A stretch of 14,918 nt of DNA from Methanobacteriota archaeon (GTDB taxonomy: Archaea > Thermoplasmatota > Poseidoniia > Poseidoniales > Poseidoniaceae): the NCBI GenBank assembly GCA_002706615.1, contig PALS01000029.1, positions 1 to 14,918 of the forward strand. The letters are read 5' to 3'. Within the stretch, counting starts at the first letter, position 1. Each line of letters opens with the position of its first letter. Shown piece by piece: positions 6,242 through 12,657 of the stretch. The notes under the pieces were generated by a model. The model saw only the letters and a list, made by a program, of their open reading frames with translations, made no database searches and was not told the DNA's origin. The position numbers were made by a program, and so were the translations under genes.

Positions 6242-7173
6242 ATAGTATAATCAAGAAATTTAGCGCAGTATTTTTGGTAATGTGCCTAGCAGTTGCCGTA
6301 TACTGGACAGTAATGATGTATAATTATGAATCTGATTCGGGTACTGAAAATATATTTTCAAGTACCGATGTTCAATCATTCGTTTCGAATAATTCCAGTG
6401 ATAACTTATTTGATTTAGCATTTGAATCTGGAACTGATGATTTAGATTGGTCTCGTACTAAAATTACTCTTAGTAACGAAGGCAATGAGTTTCAGTGCAC
6501 CACAGGTGGGTTGATTTCTTTATCTGAAGGAAGTGGTAAAGTCAAGACCTCGCTTGCTGCAGATGGTATAACGTTCAACGCAGAGATTGATGCCGATTCA
6601 GATGATTTTGTTTATGTCAAGATCGGAGAAATGGAGCAATCTAATGAAAGTGATTACACAATTAGGTTTTCAAAAACAGATATTTTTCTGAGCCAAAATG
6701 TTGTAGGACTTTATTTAGACGAAGTCAATTTTAACACCTTAAATAATTCCAATATTGAAGGTCTAAATTATACAGAAAGTTCTGAAGAAAGATTAGATTG
6801 GTACGATTATGACCTCTCTGTGCATCGAGTGGAGGCCAAAGATAGAGTCTATGTAATTGATGATAATTCGACTAAATATAAAATTCAATTTTTGAATTAC
6901 TATAATTCAGATGACGAGCAAAGGCAAATTAGTTTAGTAATTTCTTGGATAGATGGAGAGCCATTTCAAGCATTAAATGATCCAGAAAAAACTCAGCCTT
7001 CACCATGTATATTGATAGATAACAATCCAGAAGAAAATTTGTGGAGAAGTAATGAGACAATCTCAGTACGAGAAAATAATATCGATATTTGTAATTCTAG
7101 CTGTGAATTAATTGTTATGATTTATTATGAAGGAGTCAAAGTAGAAGGTAAAAATTCAATCTTAATCAATTGA
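6238..7173 (+). CDS. Membrane-anchored extracytoplasmic protein, HmuY-like
   Basis: 311 residues. A short basic N-terminus and one hydrophobic helix (about 8-27) anchor it; no lipobox is visible. The rest is acidic, Asn/Ser-rich and predicted extracytoplasmic. Residues about 188-240 (WYDYD...H...DRVYVIDD...KYKIQFLNYYNSDD) resemble the C-terminal part of HmuY-family haem-binding proteins, whose pattern is WYxYx..H.....vyvi.t.dg.Y.Kl...sYY. Residues 57-90 (DLAFESGTDDLDW...FQC) may be a separate beta-domain. Cysteines at 87, 257, 285 and 289 could form disulfides. As the last gene of the transferrin-like importer operon, it may be an accessory iron or haem receptor. The HmuY assignment is a pattern match from memory and is moderate to weak; the gene itself is secure. 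Confidence 0.6.
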   Translation: MNSIIKKFSAVFLVMCLAVAVYWTVMMYNYESDSGTENIFSSTDVQSFVSNNSSDNLFDLAFESGTDDLDWSRTKITLSNEGNEFQCTTGGLISLSEGSGKVKTSLAADGITFNAEIDADSDDFVYVKIGEMEQSNESDYTIRFSKTDIFLSQNVVGLYLDEVNFNTLNNSNIEGLNYTESSEERLDWYDYDLSVHRVEAKDRVYVIDDNSTKYKIQFLNYYNSDDEQRQISLVISWIDGEPFQALNDPEKTQPSPCILIDNNPEENLWRSNETISVRENNIDICNSSCELIVMIYYEGVKVEGKNSILIN

Positions 7174-7175
7174 TT
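7164..7175. other. 12-base perfect palindrome holding both stop codons of a convergent gene pair
   Basis: AATCAATTGATT is its own reverse complement. The plus-strand gene ends at TGA 7171-7173 and the minus-strand gene ends at the TGA read at 7168-7166. The two genes therefore overlap by eight bases and stop symmetrically. No separate terminator fits between them. Confidence 0.8.
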
Positions 7176-7495
7176 TTATGTCTAATTTTGGCAATAAATC
7201 GGTATCCTAGGTCTCTAATTGGTAGAGGGATAATCCATACAAATGGGAACATCCAGCGCCAATTCCACTTCATGTATAGTAAGCAGCGAATAGCAGCCGC
7301 AGAGCGAATATACGGCTTTCCATTTCGAATCAATACAACCGAATCTTCTGTGATCTCATGTTTTTCTAGTAGGGCAATGCCTTCCTCGCTTTGTAATTCT
7401 GAAAGAGTCAAAGGACCACTAAGACGCTTGGTCAAAAAGTAACCACTCCGTGAGCATAGAGCGCACAATCCGTCCAGAAGAAGAATGTCTTGCAT
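7166..7495 (-). CDS. DCC (DUF393/YuxK) family thiol-disulfide oxidoreductase-like protein
   Basis: 109 residues from ATG 7495. It has the family hallmarks in order: ILLLDGLCALC near the N-terminus (CxxC at Cys11 and Cys14, here DGLCALC where DGxCxLC is usual), SVVLIRNGKPYIRSAAAIRCL in the middle, and the Pro-containing PLPIRDLGYRFIAKIRHK end. Length is normal for the family. The exact substrate of DCC proteins is not established; the CxxC suggests thiol redox chemistry. The start lies one base after the stop of the small upstream gene, so translation is probably coupled. A longer in-frame start at 7525 would overlap that gene and is less likely. The C-terminal stop lies in the convergent palindrome. 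Confidence 0.85.
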   Translation of the reverse strand: MQDILLLDGLCALCSRSGYFLTKRLSGPLTLSELQSEEGIALLEKHEITEDSVVLIRNGKPYIRSAAAIRCLLYMKWNWRWMFPFVWIIPLPIRDLGYRFIAKIRHKIN

Positions 7496-7496
7496 A

Positions 7497-7712
7497 TTAC
7501 TCAGCAGCAATGTGTACATTGCCATCTTCGTAGTAAATTTGGATTCGATTTGGCAATTTTTTTGTCAATGATGCTACGCCTTCGTAAATCTTCTCTTCCT
7601 TGCATTTGAATGATTTAGCTGCAGTTTTACTAGACCATGCGACTTCTTCGAAATCAGACTTACAAAGCCATGCAAAAAGTCGAGCCTCAAACTCGGTTAG
7701 TTCTTCTGCCAT
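7497..7712 (-). CDS. Small winged-helix-like protein of unknown function
   Basis: 71 residues from ATG 7712, chosen because GGGAGG lies three bases upstream on the minus strand; the longer frame from 7736 lacks such a site. Predicted layout: helix 1 (EFEARLFAWLCK), helix 2 (WSSKTAAKSF), helix 3 (KEEKIYEGVASLTKKL), then two strands (RIQIYYEDGNVHIAAE). This resembles a minimal winged helix. Two cysteines are present but no clear metal site. It sits between gpsA and the DCC gene on the same strand. It could be a DNA-binding regulator or a protein-interaction domain. I do not recognise a specific family. Confidence 0.7.
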   Translation of the reverse strand: MAEELTEFEARLFAWLCKSDFEEVAWSSKTAAKSFKCKEEKIYEGVASLTKKLPNRIQIYYEDGNVHIAAE

Positions 7713-7715
7713 GAA

Positions 7716-7721
7716 CCTCCC
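7716..7721 (-). promoter_or_regulatory. Ribosome binding site of the small winged-helix-like gene
   Basis: GGGAGG on the minus strand, three bases before the ATG at 7712. It decides the start against the longer in-frame start at 7736. Confidence 0.65.
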
Positions 7722-7749
7722 ATGAAGGACCAGCACATCAAGGTGACCA

Positions 7750-8748
7750 TTAGGAAAGGGCTACCATTCTTCTACAACATTCCTCTGCATCGATATAGGT
7801 ATCAAGCAATGTGTTTAGTGCAATTACAAAGGGTACGTCGATGGATAAATCTTCAGCACGGTCCCTAAACATCCTCGCCGCACGAACCCCTTCAGCAACC
7901 ATTACCATCTCTTCCAACGCTTCATCTAAAGTAAGACCGCTACCCAATTTTTCTCCCATTCGGCGGTTTCTTCCGTGAGGAGATGTTGCGGTTACGTAAA
8001 GGTCGCCAAGACCTGCAGGGCCGAATGCAACCTCTGCTCTTGCCCCTAATTGGGGTAGAAGTAAGCATCCTTCCCTAAATCCAGCATTGAAAATAGCAGC
8101 TTTGAGATTATCTCCTCCTAAACTACCAGTTTTTTTGAGCCCATCAACCAAGCCACATGCTAATGCGACTACATTCTTGAAAGCGCCCCATAATTCAGCA
8201 CCCTCCGGATCTGATGCTGGATGAAGAATGAATGTTGGTGTCGTTAGAGTACTTGCCAATCTTTTGGCTACTGATACATCTTCGCTAGCAACAAGGGCAG
8301 TGGTCATAACTCCTGCAGCAGCTTCTGGGGCAATTGTAGGCCCGGTCAGTACTGCGAGTGGATTATGCATGTTGTTATCATTCAACATTTGTAGAATTAC
8401 TTGACTAATCAACCTCTTACCTGGGGCTAAGCCCTTTGCTAGGTCTAACAATACATGGCCTGGCCTAATATGCGGTAATATTTCCTCTACAACATCTAGT
8501 ATGACAGAAGAAGGTAAGGCTAGTACTACAATCTCAGAACCTTCTAGCGTTTCTTCAATATGCATACTGGCATCTAATCCTTCAAGTGAAAATCCAGGTA
8601 GGTACTTGTGATTCATACCTTCCATCGTAATAGATTCGTAAACCTCTTGCTCGATAGTCCATCCTTTGACGTTGTGTCCATCCAGTGCCCAAAGACGAGC
8701 AATTGCACTTCCCCAGTTGCCTAATCCAAGTACAGCAATGTGAGCCAT
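7750..8748 (-). CDS. gpsA: NAD(P)-dependent glycerol-3-phosphate dehydrogenase, bacterial type
   Basis: 332 residues from ATG 8748, the usual GpsA length. It reduces dihydroxyacetone phosphate to sn-glycerol-3-phosphate, or runs in reverse, in the cytoplasm. The Rossmann motif GLGNWGSA is at 8-15. VLTGPTIAPEAAAG matches the GPxxAxE segment. ELWGAFKNVVALACG holds the catalytic Lys, and GLGDLYVTATSPHGRNRRMG is the conserved substrate-binding segment. A longer frame from a TTG at 8793 adds 15 residues upstream of the Rossmann strand and is not favoured. In an archaeon this enzyme makes the bacterial enantiomer of glycerol phosphate, so it matters for lipid or glycerol metabolism. It lies downstream of the endonuclease IV-like gene on the same strand with a hairpin between them, so it may have its own promoter. 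Confidence 0.93.
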   Translation of the reverse strand: MAHIAVLGLGNWGSAIARLWALDGHNVKGWTIEQEVYESITMEGMNHKYLPGFSLEGLDASMHIEETLEGSEIVVLALPSSVILDVVEEILPHIRPGHVLLDLAKGLAPGKRLISQVILQMLNDNNMHNPLAVLTGPTIAPEAAAGVMTTALVASEDVSVAKRLASTLTTPTFILHPASDPEGAELWGAFKNVVALACGLVDGLKKTGSLGGDNLKAAIFNAGFREGCLLLPQLGARAEVAFGPAGLGDLYVTATSPHGRNRRMGEKLGSGLTLDEALEEMVMVAEGVRAARMFRDRAEDLSIDVPFVIALNTLLDTYIDAEECCRRMVALS

Positions 8749-8823
8749 ATATGGCGGTGGTTTAGCATCTACCTTTAGAGGAATCGCTGCCAATAACGGG
8801 AATCAATGCGATTTGAAACAAGA

Positions 8824-8852
8824 TTGAACACTTCAAGATACAATTTGTTCAA
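8824..8852 (-). terminator. Inverted repeat across the stop codon of the endonuclease IV-like gene
   Basis: TTGAACA (8824-8830) and TGTTCAA (8846-8852) are perfect reverse complements around a 15-base loop. The TGA of the minus-strand gene (8851-8849) lies within one arm. It could be a transcript 3' end structure. There is no long T-run after it, so terminator function is uncertain. Confidence 0.4.
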
Positions 8853-10069
8853 AACAAATCATCATCATCTTCTTCAGTTACGAAAAGGTCGTCATTGTCT
8901 GATTCCTCTTTCTTTTTGTTCGCGGCTTTTTTCTTCGATTTAGCCGGCTTGGCCTTTTCCTTAGTTGTAGTTTCGTCTTTAGCAGGTTCAGCCTCTTCTT
9001 TAGTAGGTTCAGCCTCTTCCTTTACAGGAGCCGCCTTTTCATCAGGATGAGGAGCAAGTGCATCTTTTGCACGTGCAGCAGCCACTTGAGCTTCTCGAGC
9101 AGCCATTTCTTCAGGTGAGATATTAGCCTGAGCAGCAAGAGTCCTACGACGGTCTTCTCGAGCCTTTCGTTCAAGTTGCTTATGCCTCGAACGCTCGATA
9201 TTTTGCATCATATACATTGCATCATGTTCCAGTAAAGGAGAATCAGAAATAAGTGTAATATCAAGCCAAGACCCATCTTCAATGATAAATTCTCCAAGAG
9301 GTTCGAAATTTAAATCTGATTTTTTGATTTGAGTGTAGTGCATTGCATTACCCATTCGGTGTTCAACTCCAGAGAAATGACAGTAAAACTCCTTAGTGCC
9401 GATAGTCTCTCTAACTTGATCAAATAATTCCCCGTAGTCTTCAGAAGTTCGAAGCCTACCGTGACCTCTAGCATGTATGTGGGCTAGATTCAGCACAGGA
9501 ATAGTTCCTTCAACATGATTTACCACCTCCAATACTTCCTCTAGGCTGCCCCATAATTCTTGTCTACCGCTTGTTTCAACTCCTATTAGAGGAGCTGGTT
9601 GTTCTTTTAGCCAAGGGAATACCGGGTATAGGTCATCATCATCATTCCAAATTTCATTGATTCTTTCAACAATTCCTTTGAACACGCTGGCGACCTGTTC
9701 GTTAGCAGCTTGGCCACGGCCAGTTTCCCCATAGTGTCCGGTGTGGAGGGTAATATGACGTGCATTGATAGTCTTCGCAGCTTGTAGTGCTGCCTCAGTT
9801 TTCGCCAGACTTCTATTTCTCTCCATTCTATTTCCTAAAAATTCAGAATAATAGGGTCCATGAATATTCATTTCAAAGTCTGTTTTGTGAGCCAAAACTC
9901 CGGCCTGCCAGTATTGCTCAAAGTGTTGAGGGGCGACCATGCGCACGGTTTGGACCTCCATCGTCTCCAATCCAAGAGAGATGATATCATCCATTCCTTC
10001 GACTATAGTACGGCCTTTACAAGAGAGTGGAACACCCGCTGGTCCTAGTTTCACTGGCATAACATCCAT
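8849..10069 (-). CDS. nfo: Endonuclease IV-like (AP endonuclease family 2) TIM-barrel protein with charged C-terminal tail
   Basis: 406 residues, or 403 from ATG 10060, whose start better matches the archaeal family (KLGPAGVPLSCKGRT). The barrel spans about 5-295 and carries HGPYY (His70), ITLHTGHY (His109), GVETSG (Glu165), NLAHIHARGHG (His197), HFSGVEH (His231) and DSPLLEHDA. These match the zinc-site segments of archaeal endonuclease IV relatives, which repair abasic sites. Two ligand positions differ: Asn194 stands where DxxH is normal, and Asp276 where the family has ESP. Activity may therefore be altered. The last ~110 residues are a Lys/Glu/Ala-rich low-complexity tail that ends in acidic sequence with two DDLF motifs. 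It is divergent from ribB. Family is secure; nuclease activity is inferred. Confidence 0.85.
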   Translation of the reverse strand: MDVMPVKLGPAGVPLSCKGRTIVEGMDDIISLGLETMEVQTVRMVAPQHFEQYWQAGVLAHKTDFEMNIHGPYYSEFLGNRMERNRSLAKTEAALQAAKTINARHITLHTGHYGETGRGQAANEQVASVFKGIVERINEIWNDDDDLYPVFPWLKEQPAPLIGVETSGRQELWGSLEEVLEVVNHVEGTIPVLNLAHIHARGHGRLRTSEDYGELFDQVRETIGTKEFYCHFSGVEHRMGNAMHYTQIKKSDLNFEPLGEFIIEDGSWLDITLISDSPLLEHDAMYMMQNIERSRHKQLERKAREDRRRTLAAQANISPEEMAAREAQVAAARAKDALAPHPDEKAAPVKEEAEPTKEEAEPAKDETTTKEKAKPAKSKKKAANKKKEESDNDDLFVTEEDDDDLF

Positions 10070-10076
10070 CCCCGCA

Positions 10077-10135
10077 GGTCCACCCCAAAGGGTGCCCTAT
10101 GTTAACCCCTTTCCGTAAAATGGATGTTTTGGACC
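10077..10135. promoter_or_regulatory. Nested inverted repeats in the divergent region before ribB
   Basis: The 116-base gap between the endonuclease IV-like gene and ribB holds two nested repeats. GGTCCA (10077-10082) pairs with TGGACC (10130-10135), and AAAGGG (10087-10092) pairs with CCCTTT (10107-10112). This could be an operator for a riboflavin-responsive regulator (RbkR-type in euryarchaea) or a leader fold. It does not match the FMN riboswitch. A G-rich run (10143-10155) follows. Function inferred only. Confidence 0.3.
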
Positions 10136-10185
10136 TAAATTCGGGGGTGGGTGGGTTCATGAGATAGGAACCTTCCGCCCGACTC

Positions 10186-10884
10186 ATGGAGCCACATGTG
10201 GAGGCGGCGATAGTTGCCTTTAGACAGGGAAAACCAGTATGCCTCTTCGATGCTGAAAACCGAGAAGGTGAAACCGACCTACTGTTTCCAGCACAATTTG
10301 CTTCACCTGCTACTATGAGGCAATTAAGATTTGATTGTGGCGGACTTTTATTCCTGGCAATAGGTCACGAAGTAGGTGAAAGATTCGCTCTACCTTATCT
10401 GCAAGATCTCCACACAGAAGACGTATTGATGTCAAAGTATCCAGTTCTTCATTCACTTCAAACAAATGACTTACAGTATGATTCCCGTAGTGCTTTTACC
10501 CTCTCAATAAATCATCGTGATACATTTACTGGTATTACAGACCGTGACCGAGCACTTACTACACGTAGGTTTGCGGAATTATTTGCAGAAGTTGAAAATT
10601 CAGGAGAAGATGCCATCTTAGCTCTTGGCAAAGAGTTCCGTACTCCAGGACATATTCCTGTTTGTCGAGAATCTAAAGGAGGTCTTTCGGTTAGGCAAGG
10701 TCATACCGAATTGGCGGTCGGCTTAGCAAAATTATCAGGTCTTTCTCCAATTGTAATAGGCGCTGAAATGTTACAGCCTGACGGTGATTTAGCATTATCA
10801 GTTGCGGATGCAAGAATTTGGGCTAATGAGAGAGGGATTCCTTTCCTTACCGGAGAGGAATTGATTAATGCCCTAGGAATCTAA
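10186..10884 (+). CDS. ribB: 3,4-dihydroxy-2-butanone 4-phosphate synthase
   Basis: 232 residues, the stand-alone archaeal length. It converts ribulose 5-phosphate to 3,4-dihydroxy-2-butanone 4-phosphate plus formate, one of the two substrates for lumazine synthase. The signature acidic loop DAENREGETD is at 22-31. DSRSAFTLSINHRDTFTGIT-type substrate contacts are at about 99-118, TPGH at 153-156, and HTE at 173-175 with the following LAKLSGLSP helix. All expected catalytic and metal residues appear present. It opens a run of riboflavin/FAD genes (ribB, ribL, ribE, ribH), with a 36-base gap before ribL. GTP cyclohydrolase and pyrimidine reductase/deaminase genes are not in the window. Confidence 0.95.
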   Translation: MEPHVEAAIVAFRQGKPVCLFDAENREGETDLLFPAQFASPATMRQLRFDCGGLLFLAIGHEVGERFALPYLQDLHTEDVLMSKYPVLHSLQTNDLQYDSRSAFTLSINHRDTFTGITDRDRALTTRRFAELFAEVENSGEDAILALGKEFRTPGHIPVCRESKGGLSVRQGHTELAVGLAKLSGLSPIVIGAEMLQPDGDLALSVADARIWANERGIPFLTGEELINALGI

Positions 10885-10920
10885 GAATAAGGACTACTCA
10901 GCAAGAACGGGGGAGAATAC

Positions 10921-11373
10921 ATGGTGCGAGTTTTGGCAGTCGGTGTTTTTGACCTCCTTCACGCAGGACACCTTCACTACCTAGAGCAAGCAAAATCTTT
11001 GGGTGACCATTTGGTTGTGGTCGTGGCTCATGATGATACAGTTCGCAAACGCAAGCATGAACCCGTGACAGGACAAGAACTCCGCTGTAGAATGGTTGCA
11101 GGATTGAAACCAGTAGATGAGTCACTTATTGGCAATCCTCCAGATGTTCCAATCTTTGACATTTTGCCTGTGATCAAACCTGATATAATCGCTTTAGGAT
11201 ACGACCAAGAGCATGCTGAAGAAAGGATTCGTGCTGCACTAAATGAAAGGGAAATGGGTCACATCGAAGTTACTAGAGTGGAAGGCCTTTCTGATGATTT
11301 AGATGGAACAAGAAAAATAATTGCTCGTATTTTGCAATTATCTACAGGTCCAAAAGAGGATGGTGAGCTCTGA
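10921..11373 (+). CDS. ribL: FAD synthetase, archaeal RibL type (FMN adenylyltransferase)
   Basis: 150 residues. It is a single nucleotidyltransferase domain that transfers AMP from ATP to FMN, giving FAD. GVFDLLHAGHLHYLEQA carries the HxGH motif (His14-His17) near the N-terminus. VTGQELRCRMVAGLKPVDE and the IIALGYDQ strand follow, all typical of the glycerol-3-phosphate cytidylyltransferase-like RibL family found in archaea. A purine-rich GGGGGAGA precedes the ATG. The stop shares a base with the ribE start (TGATG), so translation is coupled. Position in a riboflavin operon favours FAD synthesis over a lipid-head-group cytidylyltransferase. Confidence 0.9.
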   Translation: MVRVLAVGVFDLLHAGHLHYLEQAKSLGDHLVVVVAHDDTVRKRKHEPVTGQELRCRMVAGLKPVDESLIGNPPDVPIFDILPVIKPDIIALGYDQEHAEERIRAALNEREMGHIEVTRVEGLSDDLDGTRKIIARILQLSTGPKEDGEL

Positions 11374-11978
11374 TGTTTACAGGTATTGTCGCAGGTATGG
11401 GCCGAGTTGAAAGTATTGAAGGTGATGAATTAGTACGCCTAGTAATCAATTTTTCAACAGTTCCAACCGAGGGATTAGAAATCGGTGCAAGCGTTTCAGT
11501 TAATGGAGTCTGTCTGACTGCAGTAGAAATTATAGGAAGTACGGTTGCATTCGATGTTATCTCTGAAACACTCAATCTAACCACGCTTGGAACATTAGCA
11601 GAAGGAAATTGGGTAAATCTCGAGCGCGCTTTGAAGGTAGGAGATGAAATTGGAGGACATTTACTATCGGGACATATTATGGGGACTGGAGAAATAATTG
11701 TTAGAGAAGAAACCGATGAAAATACGGATTTAGTCATAGATTGTCCAGCAGATATCATGCGTTTTATTCAGCCCAAAGGATATATCGCAATAGATGGAAT
11801 TTCATTAACCGTAGGCAGGGTAGAAGAAAACACATTTTCATTGCATATTATTCCAGAAACATTGCGTTTGACAACTCTTGGAGTGAAAGGATTGGGTAGC
11901 GATGTTAACTTAGAGGTCGATTCGATGACTCAAACTATTGTGGCCACAGTAGAACGAATGATGGAGGGTAAAGTATGA
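11373..11978 (+). CDS. ribE: Riboflavin synthase, bacterial/eukaryotic two-domain (alpha) type
   Basis: 201 residues with two lumazine-binding domains in tandem (about 1-97 and 98-195). It begins MFTGIV, as the family requires. VSVNGVCLTAV occurs in domain 1 and its counterpart IAIDGISLTVG in domain 2, and GGHLLSGHIMGTG lies between them. It dismutates two 6,7-dimethyl-8-ribityllumazines to riboflavin. Most archaea use an unrelated lumazine-synthase-like RibC, so this trimeric-type enzyme suggests acquisition from bacteria. It overlaps ribL by one base and ribH by four (ATGA), with GGAGG just before ribH. Confidence 0.95.
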   Translation: MFTGIVAGMGRVESIEGDELVRLVINFSTVPTEGLEIGASVSVNGVCLTAVEIIGSTVAFDVISETLNLTTLGTLAEGNWVNLERALKVGDEIGGHLLSGHIMGTGEIIVREETDENTDLVIDCPADIMRFIQPKGYIAIDGISLTVGRVEENTFSLHIIPETLRLTTLGVKGLGSDVNLEVDSMTQTIVATVERMMEGKV

Positions 11979-12373
11979 GTAAAATAGCAATAGTCTGTGG
12001 TAGTTTTCATAAAAACGAAGTAGAAAAAATGTTAGCATGGGCCCATGAAGAAGCTGAAAATTATGGCCTAGAAATCATTGAAACAGTTTGGGTGCCTGGT
12101 GCAATGGAGGTTCCATTAGCATTGGATAGAATGCTTGAGAGAGAAGATATCATTGGTGCAGCATGTTTAGGAATTATCGAGAAAGGTAGTACTCAACACG
12201 GTCTTGCAATGGGCCAGGCAGTAATCAAGTCGATTATCGAGTTACAACTAGTTCACGAAAAACCAGTTGGATTAGGGATAATTGGACCAGGTGCTGAACC
12301 TCAACACATTGAACCACGCTTAGAGCCTCATGCTAGAGCTGCAGTCGCAGCAATTTCAACTATGCTTGAATGA
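11975..12373 (+). CDS. ribH: 6,7-dimethyl-8-ribityllumazine synthase
   Basis: 132 residues, slightly short like archaeal members. It condenses the pyrimidine and the RibB product into the lumazine used by ribE. VPGAMEVPLAL is the substrate-binding loop. GIIEKGSTQHGLAMGQAVIKSIIE holds the conserved segment with the His general acid, and KPVGLGIIGPGAEPQHIEPRLEPHARAAVAA matches the archaeal RibH C-terminus (GISGPG...R...AV) rather than RibC. It is translationally coupled to ribE. A stem-loop covers its stop codon, suggesting that the core riboflavin unit ends or is attenuated here. Confidence 0.93.
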   Translation: MSKIAIVCGSFHKNEVEKMLAWAHEEAENYGLEIIETVWVPGAMEVPLALDRMLEREDIIGAACLGIIEKGSTQHGLAMGQAVIKSIIELQLVHEKPVGLGIIGPGAEPQHIEPRLEPHARAAVAAISTMLE

Positions 12374-12386
12374 ATCTTCATTCGAG
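12365..12386 (+). terminator. Stem-loop across the ribH stop codon
   Basis: CTTGAATGAA can pair with TTCATTCGAG around two bases. GAATGAA/TTCATTC is perfect, extended by one wobble and two further pairs. The TGA (12371-12373) lies in the left arm. It may end or attenuate the riboflavin transcript before the small membrane protein gene, which starts nine bases later. Terminator role inferred. Confidence 0.45.
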
Positions 12387-12394
12387 GTTTCAAT

Positions 12395-12640
12395 ATGACC
12401 GAGTCGAAATTTAAGCAATTGTTTGAGAATCCAGTCTTTCGAGGTTTTGTTGCTTTCTCAATATTCAGAGCATTCTATGGCGCTGGTATCTTAGTAGCGA
12501 CTTACTTTCTATCTACTTCAGCAGAAGCTCCTTGGCCAGTATCGGTTGGTTTTCTTCTCATTTCGATGATATTTTCTAGATGGTTGTTTAAAAAAATAAA
12601 AACCAGAAATCAAACAGAAGAAGAAATTTATTCTGATTGA
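12395..12640 (+). CDS. Small two-helix membrane protein of unknown function
   Basis: 81 residues. A charged N-terminus (MTESKFKQLFENP) precedes two hydrophobic segments, about 15-39 (GFVAFSIFRAFYGAGILVATYFL) and about 48-64 (VSVGFLLISMIFSRWLF), then a basic-then-acidic tail (KKIKTRNQTEEEIYSD). The two-helix hairpin with both ends probably cytoplasmic is visible, but no family comes to mind. The start follows a GAGG-containing stretch. It lies directly behind ribH and may be co-transcribed with it, although a stem-loop separates them. A riboflavin-related role, such as transport, would be a guess from position only. Confidence 0.75.
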   Translation: MTESKFKQLFENPVFRGFVAFSIFRAFYGAGILVATYFLSTSAEAPWPVSVGFLLISMIFSRWLFKKIKTRNQTEEEIYSD

Positions 12641-12644
12641 ATAA
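12628..12644 (+). terminator. Short stem-loop across the stop codon of the small membrane protein gene
   Basis: TTATTC (12628-12633) and GAATAA (12639-12644) are perfect complements around TGATT. The stop TGA begins in the loop. It lies in the 17-base convergent gap. A second short repeat (TTTAG 12649-12653 with CTAAA 12663-12667) covers the stop of the opposing gene. Confidence 0.35.
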
Positions 12645-12657
12645 GCGGTTTAGGAAA

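Noticed and set aside
8749..8793. TTG start for gpsA 15 codons upstream
   Set aside because: Adds residues before the Rossmann strand that the GpsA family lacks; the ATG at 8748 fits the family.
9000..9100. Repeat array in the endonuclease tail region as a DNA repeat element
   Set aside because: The repeats are coding (KEEAEP-type low-complexity tail) and in frame; no array structure beyond that.
10143..10155. G-rich run as a possible G-quadruplex
   Set aside because: Only three clear G-runs are present, too few for a normal four-run quadruplex.
10070..10185. FMN riboswitch before ribB
   Set aside because: The conserved RFN sequence elements are not visible and the gap is too short for the full element.
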